A stretch of 31,316 bases of DNA from a virus. Below are positions 1 through 5,579 of this stretch, in pieces. The notes beneath the pieces were generated by a model. That model worked only from the letters and a program-made list of their open reading frames with translations, was not told the origin of the DNA and did not search any database. The position numbers and the translations under genes are program-made. The stretch is taken from positions 1-31,316 of the IMG/VR virus record IMGVR_UViG_3300032217_001251; one strand, given 5' to 3'. How positions within the stretch are numbered: the first letter of the stretch is position 1; each line of letters begins with the position of its first letter.

Positions 1-126
1 AAGCCACCGTTTGGTATGACTCAAGATGAATGGACTGATTTTGTGTTGTCGGAAGTGGCAGCAGAAGAGGCCCAGTTTCTTGGTGAGTTGGAAGCCATCG
101 CTGAATCTCGAGATGAGACCCAGTAA
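1..126 (+). CDS. 3' end of an unidentified rightward gene
   Basis: The reading frame is open from the first base and stops with TAA at 124-126. It gives about 41 acidic residues ending in ESRDETQ. A methionine in MTQDEW (base 16) could be an internal start, but the frame is open upstream and there is no evident ribosome site, so the gene is probably cut by the window edge. No family is recognisable from this tail. It lies directly left of attP on the same strand as the early genes, so if the genome is circular it belongs to the phage segment that closes onto attP. Confidence 0.5.
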   Translation, partial: KPPFGMTQDEWTDFVLSEVAAEEAQFLGELEAIAESRDETQ

Positions 127-127
127 C

Positions 128-146
128 GTGCGTCAAACGTGCGTCA
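128..146 (+). other. Left arm-type integrase site pair (P arm of attP)
   Basis: Two direct copies of GTGCGTCA start at 128 and 139, exactly 11 bp apart, one helical turn. The same pair with the same spacing recurs at 379 and 390 on the other side of the tRNA-derived core. Tyrosine integrases of the lambda/L5 type use such paired direct repeats for their N-terminal arm-binding domain. The function is inferred; the repeats are seen. Confidence 0.6.
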
Positions 147-151
147 CGCTA

Positions 152-242
152 AAGTACTTGCAGTAAGTTACGGTACTTAGAGGGAGGCTGTAAATGAACT
201 AAGTTAGTTAACAGTGTTTCAGGATGTATACACAGTTAACTA
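152..242. promoter_or_regulatory. Inverted repeats in the attP left arm
   Basis: AAGTACTT (152-159), a perfect 8-bp palindrome, is followed by a second half-related copy GGTACTTA (172-179). A further inverted repeat pairs TAGTTAAC (205-212) with GTTAACTA (235-242). They sit between the left arm sites and the core, where excisionase and DNA-bending proteins bind in comparable systems. The AAGTACTT doublet recurs beside the repressor gene at 2220-2236, suggesting one phage DNA-binding protein acts at both places. There is no coding sequence here. Confidence 0.4.
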
Positions 243-258
243 TTCTGATCGGTTTTTG

Positions 259-307
259 CTTCCCTGATAAGGAAGAGGTCGATGGTTCAAGTCCATCTAG
301 GCCCACC
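259..307 (+). other. attP: attP core: 3' half of a tRNA-Ile(GAU) gene
   Basis: The sequence folds as the second half of a tRNA: anticodon stem CTTCC/GGAAG (259-263/271-275) around loop CTGATAA with anticodon GAT at 266-268, a 5-nt variable loop, T stem GATGG/CCATC (281-285/293-297) with loop TTCAAGT, then acceptor strand TAGGCCC, discriminator A and CC. The expected 5' strand GGGCCTA and a D arm are absent upstream, so it cannot make a tRNA alone. Phages that integrate at the 3' end of a tRNA gene carry this half so that the host gene is rebuilt. The integrase gene close by and the arm repeats on both sides support attP. The crossover point within the core cannot be placed without the host attB. 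Confidence 0.85.
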
Positions 308-333
308 GTTCAAAACAGTTGGTACATAACAGG

Positions 334-371
334 TTCAGCCCGCATTGTCGAAAATGACAGTGCGGGCTGAA
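334..371. terminator. Long hairpin just after the tRNA-derived core
   Basis: Sixteen-base arms (334-349 and 356-371) pair with a single G-U/mismatch position and a 6-nt loop GAAAAT. The arms begin TTCAGCCCGC. No U-tract follows on either strand, so it would be a stem-only terminator if it terminates. After integration it would lie 26 nt downstream of the rebuilt tRNA-Ile, a natural place for a phage-supplied tRNA terminator or 3' processing element. A role inside the integrase complex cannot be excluded. Confidence 0.5.
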
Positions 372-378
372 CTGCTTC

Positions 379-397
379 GTGCGTCAAATATGCGTCA
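379..397 (+). other. Right arm-type integrase site pair (P' arm of attP)
   Basis: GTGCGTCA at 379-386 and ATGCGTCA at 390-397, 11 bp apart, match the left pair in sequence, orientation and spacing. The second copy touches the AGGAGA ribosome site of the gene starting at 407, so integrase bound here could block that gene's translation start region at the DNA level, an inference. Confidence 0.6.
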
Positions 398-406
398 GGA
401 GAGAAA

Positions 407-721
407 ATGGGCTTCTTTAGTCAAGACTGTCAGGCATGCGGTGAAAGCGTTAAAGCACCGTATGACCTACCTGGCGAAATCGCTTGGCACAACAAGGCTG
501 TAGCGATTACGCCGTCAGAAAGCATCATCAAAGGACCGTACGACGGTTACGGAAACATCGACTACGACGAAATGTCCTATATGGACGATTCTCGGATGGA
601 TATAGGCGGAGACAACACCGTTTATCACCAGCGTTGCTGGGAGAAATTAGGCAGCCCAACAAAATATGACGGAAAAAGTGAAGACTCTAAAGATCAAGGA
701 TTCTTTTACAACTATCCATGA
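407..721 (+). CDS. Small putative zinc-binding protein next to attP
   Basis: A 104-residue protein with AGGAGA 5 nt before its ATG. It has C8-x2-C11 near the N terminus and H74-x2-C77 (in YHQRCW) towards the C terminus, a LIM/treble-clef-like arrangement able to hold one zinc ion. The middle is acidic and Tyr/Asp-rich. No family is assigned with confidence. The gene lies between attP and integrase, opposite to integrase, and their 3' ends overlap by 10 nt (712-721). In a lysogen it would lie immediately downstream of the rebuilt tRNA-Ile, so it could be expressed from the prophage, as lysogenic cargo genes are. That is inferred from position only. Confidence 0.75.
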   Translation: MGFFSQDCQACGESVKAPYDLPGEIAWHNKAVAITPSESIIKGPYDGYGNIDYDEMSYMDDSRMDIGGDNTVYHQRCWEKLGSPTKYDGKSEDSKDQGFFYNYP

Positions 722-1809
722 GATGCGGTCTCCTCAGGATTACGGCTCATTGCCTTCCAGGCGCTCTCAACAGCACCGTGAGCCCCTGGAACAAGATGCG
801 CGTACCGATTAGTCATCGTCGGCGTTGAATGTCCAAGAAGCTGCTGAATCTCCTTCAGCGGTACACCGGCTTGAGCCAGCCAAGATGCTGCAGTATGTCG
901 ACTGGCATGTGGCGGGTAAGCAGGAATATCAACGTCAGGATTTTTGGCATTGGCATCTTCAATTGCTCGATACCACTTCTTACGCCAGTTAGGACCGTTC
1001 AGCGGCTTACCAGTATTCGGTGTAACAAACAGCAATTCGTTAGACCTCTTTCCTGCCGCGAATGGACTAACAGCTTCAATCACATGTGCAGGCGCTGGAA
1101 CTTTGCGCTGAGACGTTTCAGTCTTAGGCCCATCCTTGATCCGACCAGACTGAGTAGTTACTTGGTCAACAGAAACAATCCGTCGCATCCAGTCAATATC
1201 GCCCACTCGCAATCCTGCACATTCACCCCAACGCAAACCAACCCACGCCATAAGGAGGACCATTGCACGATCACGATCGTCTAATTCTGCGCATATAAGT
1301 TCAATCTGCTTAGGCGTAAACCATTCAACAGATTTACTGTTCTGCTTCGGTGGTGTCACTCGATCGCAAGGATTACTTGAGATCAGTTCATCAGATGCTG
1401 CAATTTTCATACTTGTTCTAAACAAGTTGAATGCGCGAACTCGTGAACCTTGACCGACACCATCTTTTTCCAATTGTTTCAACCATTGTTGAATGGTTGT
1501 GGGTCTGATCTCAGCCAACGACATTTTGCCAAAATACGGAACGATGTGGTTGCTCATGATTGCTTTATCACCGCGTAGAGTTTCTGGTTCTACACGTCGA
1601 GCAGCCATAAAGATTTCGCTCCAGTCGGCGTATGTTGTCCGGCCAGATCGTGGATTAGCCCAATTGCCTTTTGAAATTTCTGCTTCTTGTTCTTTGGCCC
1701 ATAACGCAACTGTTTGCCGTAGAGGAGCAGATTTGGTAACTCGAGTTCCGTCTGGCAGACGCACAGAGGCTTGCCATTTTCCTGATGGCAGTTTTCTAAT
1801 TGCCGGCAT
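712..1809 (-). CDS. int: Tyrosine-type phage integrase
   Basis: A 365-residue site-specific recombinase that would recombine attP with tRNA-Ile. N-terminal arm-binding domain about residues 1-55 (PSGKWQASVRLPDG), SAM-like core-binding domain about 58-155, catalytic domain about 160-350. The catalytic set is complete: R193 (GLRWGE), K229 (GPKT), H301-x2-R304 (HASR), H327 (LLGH) and the nucleophile Y336 (NRYAHL). Length is usual for actinophage integrases. Its ATG overlaps the repressor stop as TGATG, so the two genes are probably one leftward, translationally coupled operon. Confidence 0.95.
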   Translation of the reverse strand: MPAIRKLPSGKWQASVRLPDGTRVTKSAPLRQTVALWAKEQEAEISKGNWANPRSGRTTYADWSEIFMAARRVEPETLRGDKAIMSNHIVPYFGKMSLAEIRPTTIQQWLKQLEKDGVGQGSRVRAFNLFRTSMKIAASDELISSNPCDRVTPPKQNSKSVEWFTPKQIELICAELDDRDRAMVLLMAWVGLRWGECAGLRVGDIDWMRRIVSVDQVTTQSGRIKDGPKTETSQRKVPAPAHVIEAVSPFAAGKRSNELLFVTPNTGKPLNGPNWRKKWYRAIEDANAKNPDVDIPAYPPHASRHTAASWLAQAGVPLKEIQQLLGHSTPTMTNRYAHLVPGAHGAVESAWKAMSRNPEETASHG

Positions 1810-2183
1810 CAGACGGTCCTGTTGGCGCGGACGTATGCGTCGAATGTTGCTTGAGCAATTTCTCGAGCGCGAATGACAATGTCGGCGCTAACTGCTTCGG
1901 AAAGGGTAAGTGTCAGGTCGGTTGGTTCTATCGCGTTTTCGCTAATGATTCCGTCGATAGTTCCTGATGACCAGTTCAGGCCAACTTCTAATGCGACCAG
2001 AGTGTTTCTGTCTACGGCGCGTGGTTGTCCTGATTCGATGGATGTGATGGTTCGGTAGTCCAGGCCGGTTTCGCGTGCTAGTGATCTAGCTGATCGGTAG
2101 CCCATGGCGACACGTCTGTGTGCGATGGCTTTACCAAGCCGGTCTGCTGCTGTTTTGTCTAAATCGACTGTCCCTCGTGACAT
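1809..2183 (-). CDS. XRE/Cro-CI-type HTH repressor
   Basis: A 124-residue DNA-binding protein with an XRE helix-turn-helix around residues 16-70 (LGKAIAHRRVAMG, then RSLARETGLDYRTITSIESG). It has a C-terminal helical extension but no LexA-like peptidase domain. The start at 2183 is chosen because GGAGGA lies 5-6 nt before it; an in-frame ATG at 2219 has no such site. Position next to int and divergent from the excisionase-like gene suggests it is the lysogeny repressor. A Cro-like role is possible because no second XRE gene is visible. Confidence 0.85.
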   Translation of the reverse strand: MSRGTVDLDKTAADRLGKAIAHRRVAMGYRSARSLARETGLDYRTITSIESGQPRAVDRNTLVALEVGLNWSSGTIDGIISENAIEPTDLTLTLSEAVSADIVIRAREIAQATFDAYVRANRTV

Positions 2184-2350
2184 TTCTGTCCTCCGATGTT
2201 CTGTGTTGTCTTGTAACACAAGTACTTAATGTACTTACTGAATCATACTGACACACCAATCAGTTAATTAAGCATCAGTCGTTTGGAGTAATTAACGACA
2301 CACCAGTGCTTATAAATGCATCAAATAAAACAATGTGATACAACAAACTC
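2184..2350. promoter_or_regulatory. Divergent control region between repressor and excisionase-like gene
   Basis: This 167-nt non-coding stretch contains several candidate operators. There is a palindrome AAGTACTT (2220-2227) with a second half-copy ATGTACTT (2229-2236), and two direct copies of GACACACCA(A/G)T (2250-2260 and 2297-2307), with a weaker third copy inside the start of the next gene (about 2357). TTAATTAA (2264-2271) and TAATTAA (2289-2295) add AT-rich symmetry. The rightward promoter lies at 2336-2344. This is where a phage genetic switch would be expected; which element binds the repressor is not known. Confidence 0.55.
2336..2344 (+). promoter_or_regulatory. Extended -10 promoter for a leaderless transcript
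   Basis: TGA followed by TACAAC (2339-2344) matches an extended -10 element. The A of the ATG at 2351 is 7 nt beyond it, the expected transcription start. No Shine-Dalgarno sequence precedes that ATG, so the mRNA is probably leaderless, which is common in actinobacteria. The surrounding 14 nt are nearly identical to those of the promoter at 4115-4128. No convincing -35 was found. Confidence 0.5.
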
Positions 2351-2551
2351 ATGACCGACACACAAACAATCAAAATGCTCACCACAAGCCAAGTGGCAAA
2401 AGCACTTGGCTGTTCACGCGTGCATGTGCACCGTCTGATCTACTCCGGCCAGTTAAAGGCCATCACCATCAGCAAACCAGGATCAACACGGCTGCATAAA
2501 AGAATTTCAGAAAATGACCTAGCCGAATTCATTAACGGCTCGGCAGTTTGA
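2351..2551 (+). CDS. xis: MerR/HTH_17-type DNA-binding protein, probable excisionase
   Basis: A 66-residue protein that is almost entirely a winged-helix domain of the excisionase/HTH_17 type: LTTSQVAKALGCSRVHVHRLI, then a wing with SKPGSTRL and a closing helix ENDLAEFI. Such proteins bind attP arms and direct the integrase towards excision, or act as early regulators. It is the first gene of the rightward operon, divergent from repressor-integrase, the usual xis position. The start is supported by the -10 element 7 nt upstream rather than by a ribosome site. The excisionase role, as opposed to a Cro-like role, is inferred. Confidence 0.8.
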   Translation: MTDTQTIKMLTTSQVAKALGCSRVHVHRLIYSGQLKAITISKPGSTRLHKRISENDLAEFINGSAV

Positions 2552-2569
2552 AACCACTTAAGGAGTCAC

Positions 2570-2725
2570 ATGGCGGAGAAAAAGATTTCATCAAAAACGG
2601 CAATGCTTCTGCTGCTAGGAGGAGTTGTCGCCGTCGCCGTTGTTCTTGAACTCATCGATGACTCACTTGTAACTGACCCTCAATGGTCACGGTTCCTCAA
2701 GTCACACGTAGAACTACACCAGTAA
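2570..2725 (+). CDS. Small single-pass membrane protein
   Basis: A 51-residue open frame with AAGGAG 5 nt before its ATG. It has a lysine-rich N terminus (MAEKKISSK), a hydrophobic helix at about residues 11-29 (AMLLLLGGVVAVAVVLEL) and a polar tail. The charge pattern suggests the N terminus stays inside. It sits between the excisionase-like gene and the DUF932 gene on the same strand. No family is recognised; small inner-membrane proteins here can act in superinfection exclusion, but nothing shows that for this one. Confidence 0.65.
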   Translation: MAEKKISSKTAMLLLLGGVVAVAVVLELIDDSLVTDPQWSRFLKSHVELHQ

Positions 2726-2759
2726 CCCGCCCGTTACCACTCGGAAAGAAGAACTACAC

Positions 2760-3791
2760 ATGGATTATTACGACGAAGGATATGGATTCGGCGCATTCAA
2801 ACCAGCCTGGCATCACAAAATGCCAGTGCTCAATTTTCGACCAGTTGGATGGGCTGAAGCAGCTCGTCACGCAAACCTTGACTGGGATATCGAATCTGTT
2901 CCCGTATTTCGCGGCACAGAATACGAATCACTTGTTCAAGTAAGCAACTATCAACTCATCGTTCGTGACGATAAAGACGCGACTGATCCAGAAGCAATTC
3001 TGCATGTTGCAAAATCGTCATACACGCCCATCACCAATGCTGAATTCGGTGAAATCATCGAATTCATTTGGCAAGGCGCAGGACTTGGCATTAAGCCAGA
3101 GTTCGAAACTCTCATCTCGCTTAAAGGTGGACGCGTTATCGCGTGCACACTAATTCTTGGCGATAAAGAAATCAGCCGAGACTCGTCACCTATCAGGCAA
3201 TACATCGCCGGATTTACCAGCCACGACGGCAGTTCTAAGCTGCGCATCGGCAATACCGATGTTCGTATCGTGTGTGCAAATACGCAAAATGCGGCTAACG
3301 CTGATTTTGAAGGAAGCGGCCGTTTCGGAGAGATCATGCACACACCTAACTGGCGCGACATGCTTCCTAAGGTGACAGAGCAAGTGAGACATTCACTTGA
3401 TACTGCTGAAAAGAACATCAAGTTGTATGACGAAATGTCGACGACGTTCATCACGACTGAGCAGATGCACGATTTCATTTCTAAGTATGTGGCTGCTGAG
3501 ATCAAGCGAATTTATCGCGATCGTAAGCCAGATACCGAAATCGTTGAGAAGACCAGTCGAAAGATTTCTAACTCCTTCTTAGACGTGTATGACGGTGCTC
3601 TTGGTTCCGGCACGATGGAAGGAATTCGTGGTACTAAGTGGGGTCTGTACCAGGCGGTGACGCAGATGCGTGATCATCACACAGCGCATCACGGTTTGAG
3701 TGATGGAAACTACGACACTCTCATCGGTCGAACACTGCTTTACGGTGATGCGCCGAAAAATAATGCGATGAAGATTTTGGCGAAGGTCTAA
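2760..3791 (+). CDS. DUF932 / TIGR03299-type phage-plasmid protein
   Basis: A 343-residue protein of the DUF932 family, widespread in phages and plasmids and of uncertain biochemical role. Recognisable points are the N-terminal PAWH segment (residues 15-18), the central tract ending LKGGRVIACTLIL (about 121-133) and the VCANTQNA motif (171-178), with a helical C-terminal half. Length is normal. The ATG follows a GGAAAGAAG ribosome site. Its stop overlaps the next start as TAATG, so the two are translationally coupled. Confidence 0.8.
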   Translation: MDYYDEGYGFGAFKPAWHHKMPVLNFRPVGWAEAARHANLDWDIESVPVFRGTEYESLVQVSNYQLIVRDDKDATDPEAILHVAKSSYTPITNAEFGEIIEFIWQGAGLGIKPEFETLISLKGGRVIACTLILGDKEISRDSSPIRQYIAGFTSHDGSSKLRIGNTDVRIVCANTQNAANADFEGSGRFGEIMHTPNWRDMLPKVTEQVRHSLDTAEKNIKLYDEMSTTFITTEQMHDFISKYVAAEIKRIYRDRKPDTEIVEKTSRKISNSFLDVYDGALGSGTMEGIRGTKWGLYQAVTQMRDHHTAHHGLSDGNYDTLIGRTLLYGDAPKNNAMKILAKV

Positions 3792-4093
3792 TGTTCGATC
3801 CTTCCATCGCGGAGGAGGCTGTGGAGGCAGTCACTGGAGACAGGGCTGCCTCCTACGGTCATCCGTATACAGATTTCAACAAAGTGGCCGGCATGTGGAG
3901 TGCGTTGTTCGGCTGGCCAGTTACTGCTTCTGACGTGTCGTTAGCGATGATCTGCATCAAATTGGCTCGCCAAACCCATAAAAACAAAAGAGACAATTTG
4001 GTCGACATTATTGGATATTCGCTCACTGCAGATGCGGTCATCACAGAAGCTAACCGTCTTGATTCACTGTTTTTAGAGGATGAACAACTCTGA
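3791..4093 (+). CDS. DUF6378-type small phage protein
   Basis: A 100-residue helical protein with GDRAASYGHPYTDF (residues 16-29) followed by a W-x3-FGWPVTASDV region and KRDNLVDIIGYSL (about 66-78). This pattern is common in actinophage early regions. Members are compact helical proteins that have been compared to MazG-like nucleotide pyrophosphohydrolases, but activity is not established. It is coupled to the DUF932 gene by a one-base stop/start overlap. Confidence 0.7.
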   Translation: MFDPSIAEEAVEAVTGDRAASYGHPYTDFNKVAGMWSALFGWPVTASDVSLAMICIKLARQTHKNKRDNLVDIIGYSLTADAVITEANRLDSLFLEDEQL

Positions 4094-4114
4094 ATCATGA
4101 TGTGTCAAACGTCA

Positions 4115-4128
4115 CATTGTGATACAAT
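4115..4128 (+). promoter_or_regulatory. Extended -10 promoter with a palindromic -10 region
   Basis: TGA (4120-4122) plus TACAAT (4123-4128) is an extended -10 element one base from consensus. The 13-mer ATTGT-GAT-ACAAT (4116-4128) is an inverted repeat covering the -10, so a repressor could bind here. Fourteen bases match 2331-2344 with two differences, suggesting co-regulation with the excisionase-like gene. The predicted start is near 4135. No strong -35 is seen. Confidence 0.5.
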
Positions 4129-4134
4129 AGAGAT

Positions 4135-4230
4135 GAAGCAAGCGCATCCCCATGTGCTCTTCAGCCGCCACAAGCGGAACAAGAAGACCTCTGACAGTGA
4201 TCCCCCTCCTGTCAGAGGTCTTCTTTCTAT
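4135..4230 (+). ncRNA. Structured leader or small RNA ending in a strong stem-loop
   Basis: Downstream of the 4123 promoter the sequence folds into three consecutive hairpins: 4141-4158 (7 bp with one G-U, CCCC loop), 4165-4177 (CCGC/GCGG) and a perfect 17-bp stem 4181-4197/4209-4225 with an 11-nt loop, followed by TCTATTC. The last stem ends 26 nt before the next ATG (4252), leaving no room for another promoter. It is therefore either the attenuated leader of that gene or a small RNA of about 95 nt with occasional read-through. Confidence 0.5.
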
Positions 4231-4251
4231 TCAACCAAAGAAAGGAAAACC

Positions 4252-4503
4252 ATGGATCACGAGCTTCTATGCCCTCGCGGTATATGGATTTTAGGACGTC
4301 ATGAAGGACAAATTAAATGGCATATGGCCCTCGAGAAAGAGTGCCTGTGCGACATCATCGCTCAACTGCGTGAAGAACTACGCGCAGAGTTAGAGCGTGA
4401 TCAACCTAAAGCCTATGAGCGCCTGGCTGTAGATAAGCCCACCAGTCCACTCACCATGATCGGTCGAGGATCTGTCAGCAATTCAGAAAGGGCAAAACTG
4501 TGA
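4252..4503 (+). CDS. Unrecognised 83-residue early protein
   Basis: AAAGAAAGGA stands before the ATG. The N-terminal half is tryptophan- and histidine-containing. A charged amphipathic helix (about residues 34-60, LREELRAELERD) follows and the tail is Ser/Thr-rich. No family is recognised. It follows the long stem-loop at 4181-4225, and its TGA overlaps the next ATG as TGATG, making it the first of three coupled genes (4252, 4503, 4586). Confidence 0.7.
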   Translation: MDHELLCPRGIWILGRHEGQIKWHMALEKECLCDIIAQLREELRAELERDQPKAYERLAVDKPTSPLTMIGRGSVSNSERAKL

Positions 4504-4589
4504 TGTCTAACCGCGAAATTTATTACATCGGATTATCCATCGTTCTAGCCACCATTCTTACCGGATTTCTTTTGGAGAAGCTGCAATGA
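4503..4589 (+). CDS. Tiny 28-residue membrane peptide
   Basis: Starts on the overlap TGATG at 4503 and ends TGA at 4587-4589, which itself overlaps the next ATG as ATGA. The product is essentially one hydrophobic helix (YYIGLSIVLATILTGFLL) with a short basic start and an EKLQ end. Overlaps at both ends make translational coupling likely. Its own ribosome site is weak. Function unknown. Confidence 0.55.
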   Translation: MSNREIYYIGLSIVLATILTGFLLEKLQ

Positions 4590-4885
4590 CTGTCACTATT
4601 AGTTCATCAGATGCCAAGCGCATTGCTCAGTTCATTGATCCTCAAAATGATGAGCAGGCAACATTAAGTGAGCAGGAGTGCGACAGGCTTGTTTCGTTGC
4701 TCCGGCCACCTTTAGCCCTTAATGCGATTCATCAAATTGTGCTTACTGGCATGACAAAAAGTGCAAGCGCTGAAGATATTTCTATAAATATCTGTACACA
4801 GTTGCATTCACTGTTATCAGAGGTAGTTGAGGACGAAAAATGCGGCCTTAAACATGCTCTTTTGAGTCTGTTTAAAGACGTGTAG
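4586..4885 (+). CDS. Unrecognised 99-residue early protein
   Basis: The start is supported by TTGGAGA inside the preceding tiny gene, about 8 nt before the ATG. The protein is mainly helical and soluble, with a mid-region VTGMTKSASAEDI-like loop and no visible catalytic motif. The stop codon TAG lies inside the left arm of the stem-loop at 4884-4907, so it is the last gene of its transcription unit. Confidence 0.65.
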   Translation: MTVTISSSDAKRIAQFIDPQNDEQATLSEQECDRLVSLLRPPLALNAIHQIVLTGMTKSASAEDISINICTQLHSLLSEVVEDEKCGLKHALLSLFKDV

Positions 4886-4910
4886 ATGTACATAAAGTTG
4901 TACATCTTTT
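4884..4910 (+). terminator. Rho-independent terminator after the 4586 gene
   Basis: A perfect 9-bp stem AGATGTACA/TGTACATCT (4884-4892/4899-4907) with a 6-nt loop is followed by TTTGCTTT. The stem is AT-rich but otherwise a typical intrinsic terminator. It closes the transcription unit starting at 4123 or earlier. Confidence 0.65.
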
Positions 4911-4930
4911 GCTTTAAAAGCATCAAATTG

Positions 4931-4990
4931 TTACTTAAAGTAAATAAAATCGGCTAAATAGTTGCGTCTTATTACAGAAAGTGACATAAT
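4931..4990 (+). promoter_or_regulatory. Promoter TTGCGT-N17-CATAAT with upstream palindrome
   Basis: A -35 TTGCGT (4962-4967), 17-nt spacer and -10 CATAAT (4985-4990) preceded by TGA give the best full promoter in the early region. TTACTTAAAGTAA (4931-4943), a 6-bp inverted repeat, lies just upstream and could be an activator or repressor site. The predicted start is near 4997, 143 nt before the next ATG. Confidence 0.6.
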
Positions 4991-4996
4991 AGTAGT

Positions 4997-5117
4997 ACAG
5001 CAGCAAAGACGCACTGTGCTCACTTGCAGCTGAGATTCACGTACTAAGACAGTCCCAGAGTGGACTCGAGGCGAGAATCGCAAACACCAGGCTCCAACCA
5101 AACAGGTTGGGGCCTTT
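4997..5117 (+). ncRNA. Structured leader or small RNA ending in a terminator-like hairpin
   Basis: Between the promoter and the gene at 5140 no good reading frame is seen. The transcript can form a branched stem with CAGC/GCTG ends (about 5001-5032), a 5-bp hairpin AGTCC/GGACT (5051-5066), a 4-bp hairpin GCGA/TCGC (5071-5081) and the final 11-bp stem AGGCTCCAACC/GGTTGGGGCCT (5089-5099/5105-5115), followed by TTCCTCATTT. The first 30 nt resemble the 4135 leader (AGCAA, then GCGCA or ACGCA, then TGTGCTC). It is either an attenuated 5' leader or a small RNA of about 120 nt. Confidence 0.5.
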
Positions 5118-5139
5118 CCTCATTTAAGGAGACACTTTC

Positions 5140-5496
5140 ATGATTGATACTGCTTTTCTATCAATTGACCTTGGTATAGCCGCCAAGCAAGCGTCCAAGC
5201 CTCTCCCCGCCAATTACATGGAAGGCGCGGCTGTTCTCTCTCACTGGTATTCAACATACAAGGACGTTTCAGCCTGGATGTATACGCATGCTCCGGATGA
5301 TGAATTTCGCGAGTATGTGGCGCAAAGCAGCCTCAAGGCTGAAGCTCTTGGCGATCTGGCAGATTTGGCGTACTGCTCGCAAAACATGTACGAGTACGAA
5401 GTCCTGCCAGAGTTCGCAGATATGTCTAAGCATCAAAAATTCTTCACCGCGCTCAACGACATCATTTCAAGTTATGTCGGCCAGCCAGGTTTTTAA
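5140..5496 (+). CDS. Unrecognised 118-residue early protein
   Basis: TTAAGGAGA lies 9 nt before the ATG. It is an acidic, mostly helical, soluble protein with many aromatic residues (HWYSTYKDVSAWMY). No cysteine pair or catalytic motif stands out, and no family is recognised. It is flanked on both sides by hairpins of the same GGTTGGGGCC type, so it forms a single-gene unit downstream of the 4985 promoter. Confidence 0.7.
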   Translation: MIDTAFLSIDLGIAAKQASKPLPANYMEGAAVLSHWYSTYKDVSAWMYTHAPDDEFREYVAQSSLKAEALGDLADLAYCSQNMYEYEVLPEFADMSKHQKFFTALNDIISSYVGQPGF

Positions 5497-5518
5497 TACG
5501 CCACAACAAACACAAAGT

Positions 5519-5551
5519 AAAGGCCCCAGCCAAAACGGTTGGGGCCTTTTT
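5519..5551 (+). terminator. Terminator-like stem-loop, GGTTGGGGCC family
   Basis: A 13-bp stem AAAGGCCCCAGCC/GGTTGGGGCCTTT (5519-5531/5537-5549, one G-U) with loop AAAAC and a following TTTTTCT is a strong intrinsic terminator. It ends 30 nt before the next ATG, too close for a separate -35/-10 promoter, so the following gene must be reached by read-through or antitermination. Confidence 0.75.
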
Positions 5552-5579
5552 CTATGTCAACTACTAGAAAGGCAACACA

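Noticed and set aside
1-310. Host-prophage junction (attL or attR) with host gene on the left
   Set aside because: The tRNA 5' half is missing next to the core and integrase-arm repeats lie on both sides, which fits attP instead.
4132-4294. Leader reading frame starting MKQAHPH over the structured leader
   Set aside because: It has no ribosome site, the ATG is only 3 nt after the -10 element, it runs through the hairpin and into the next gene, and its composition is unlike neighbouring proteins.
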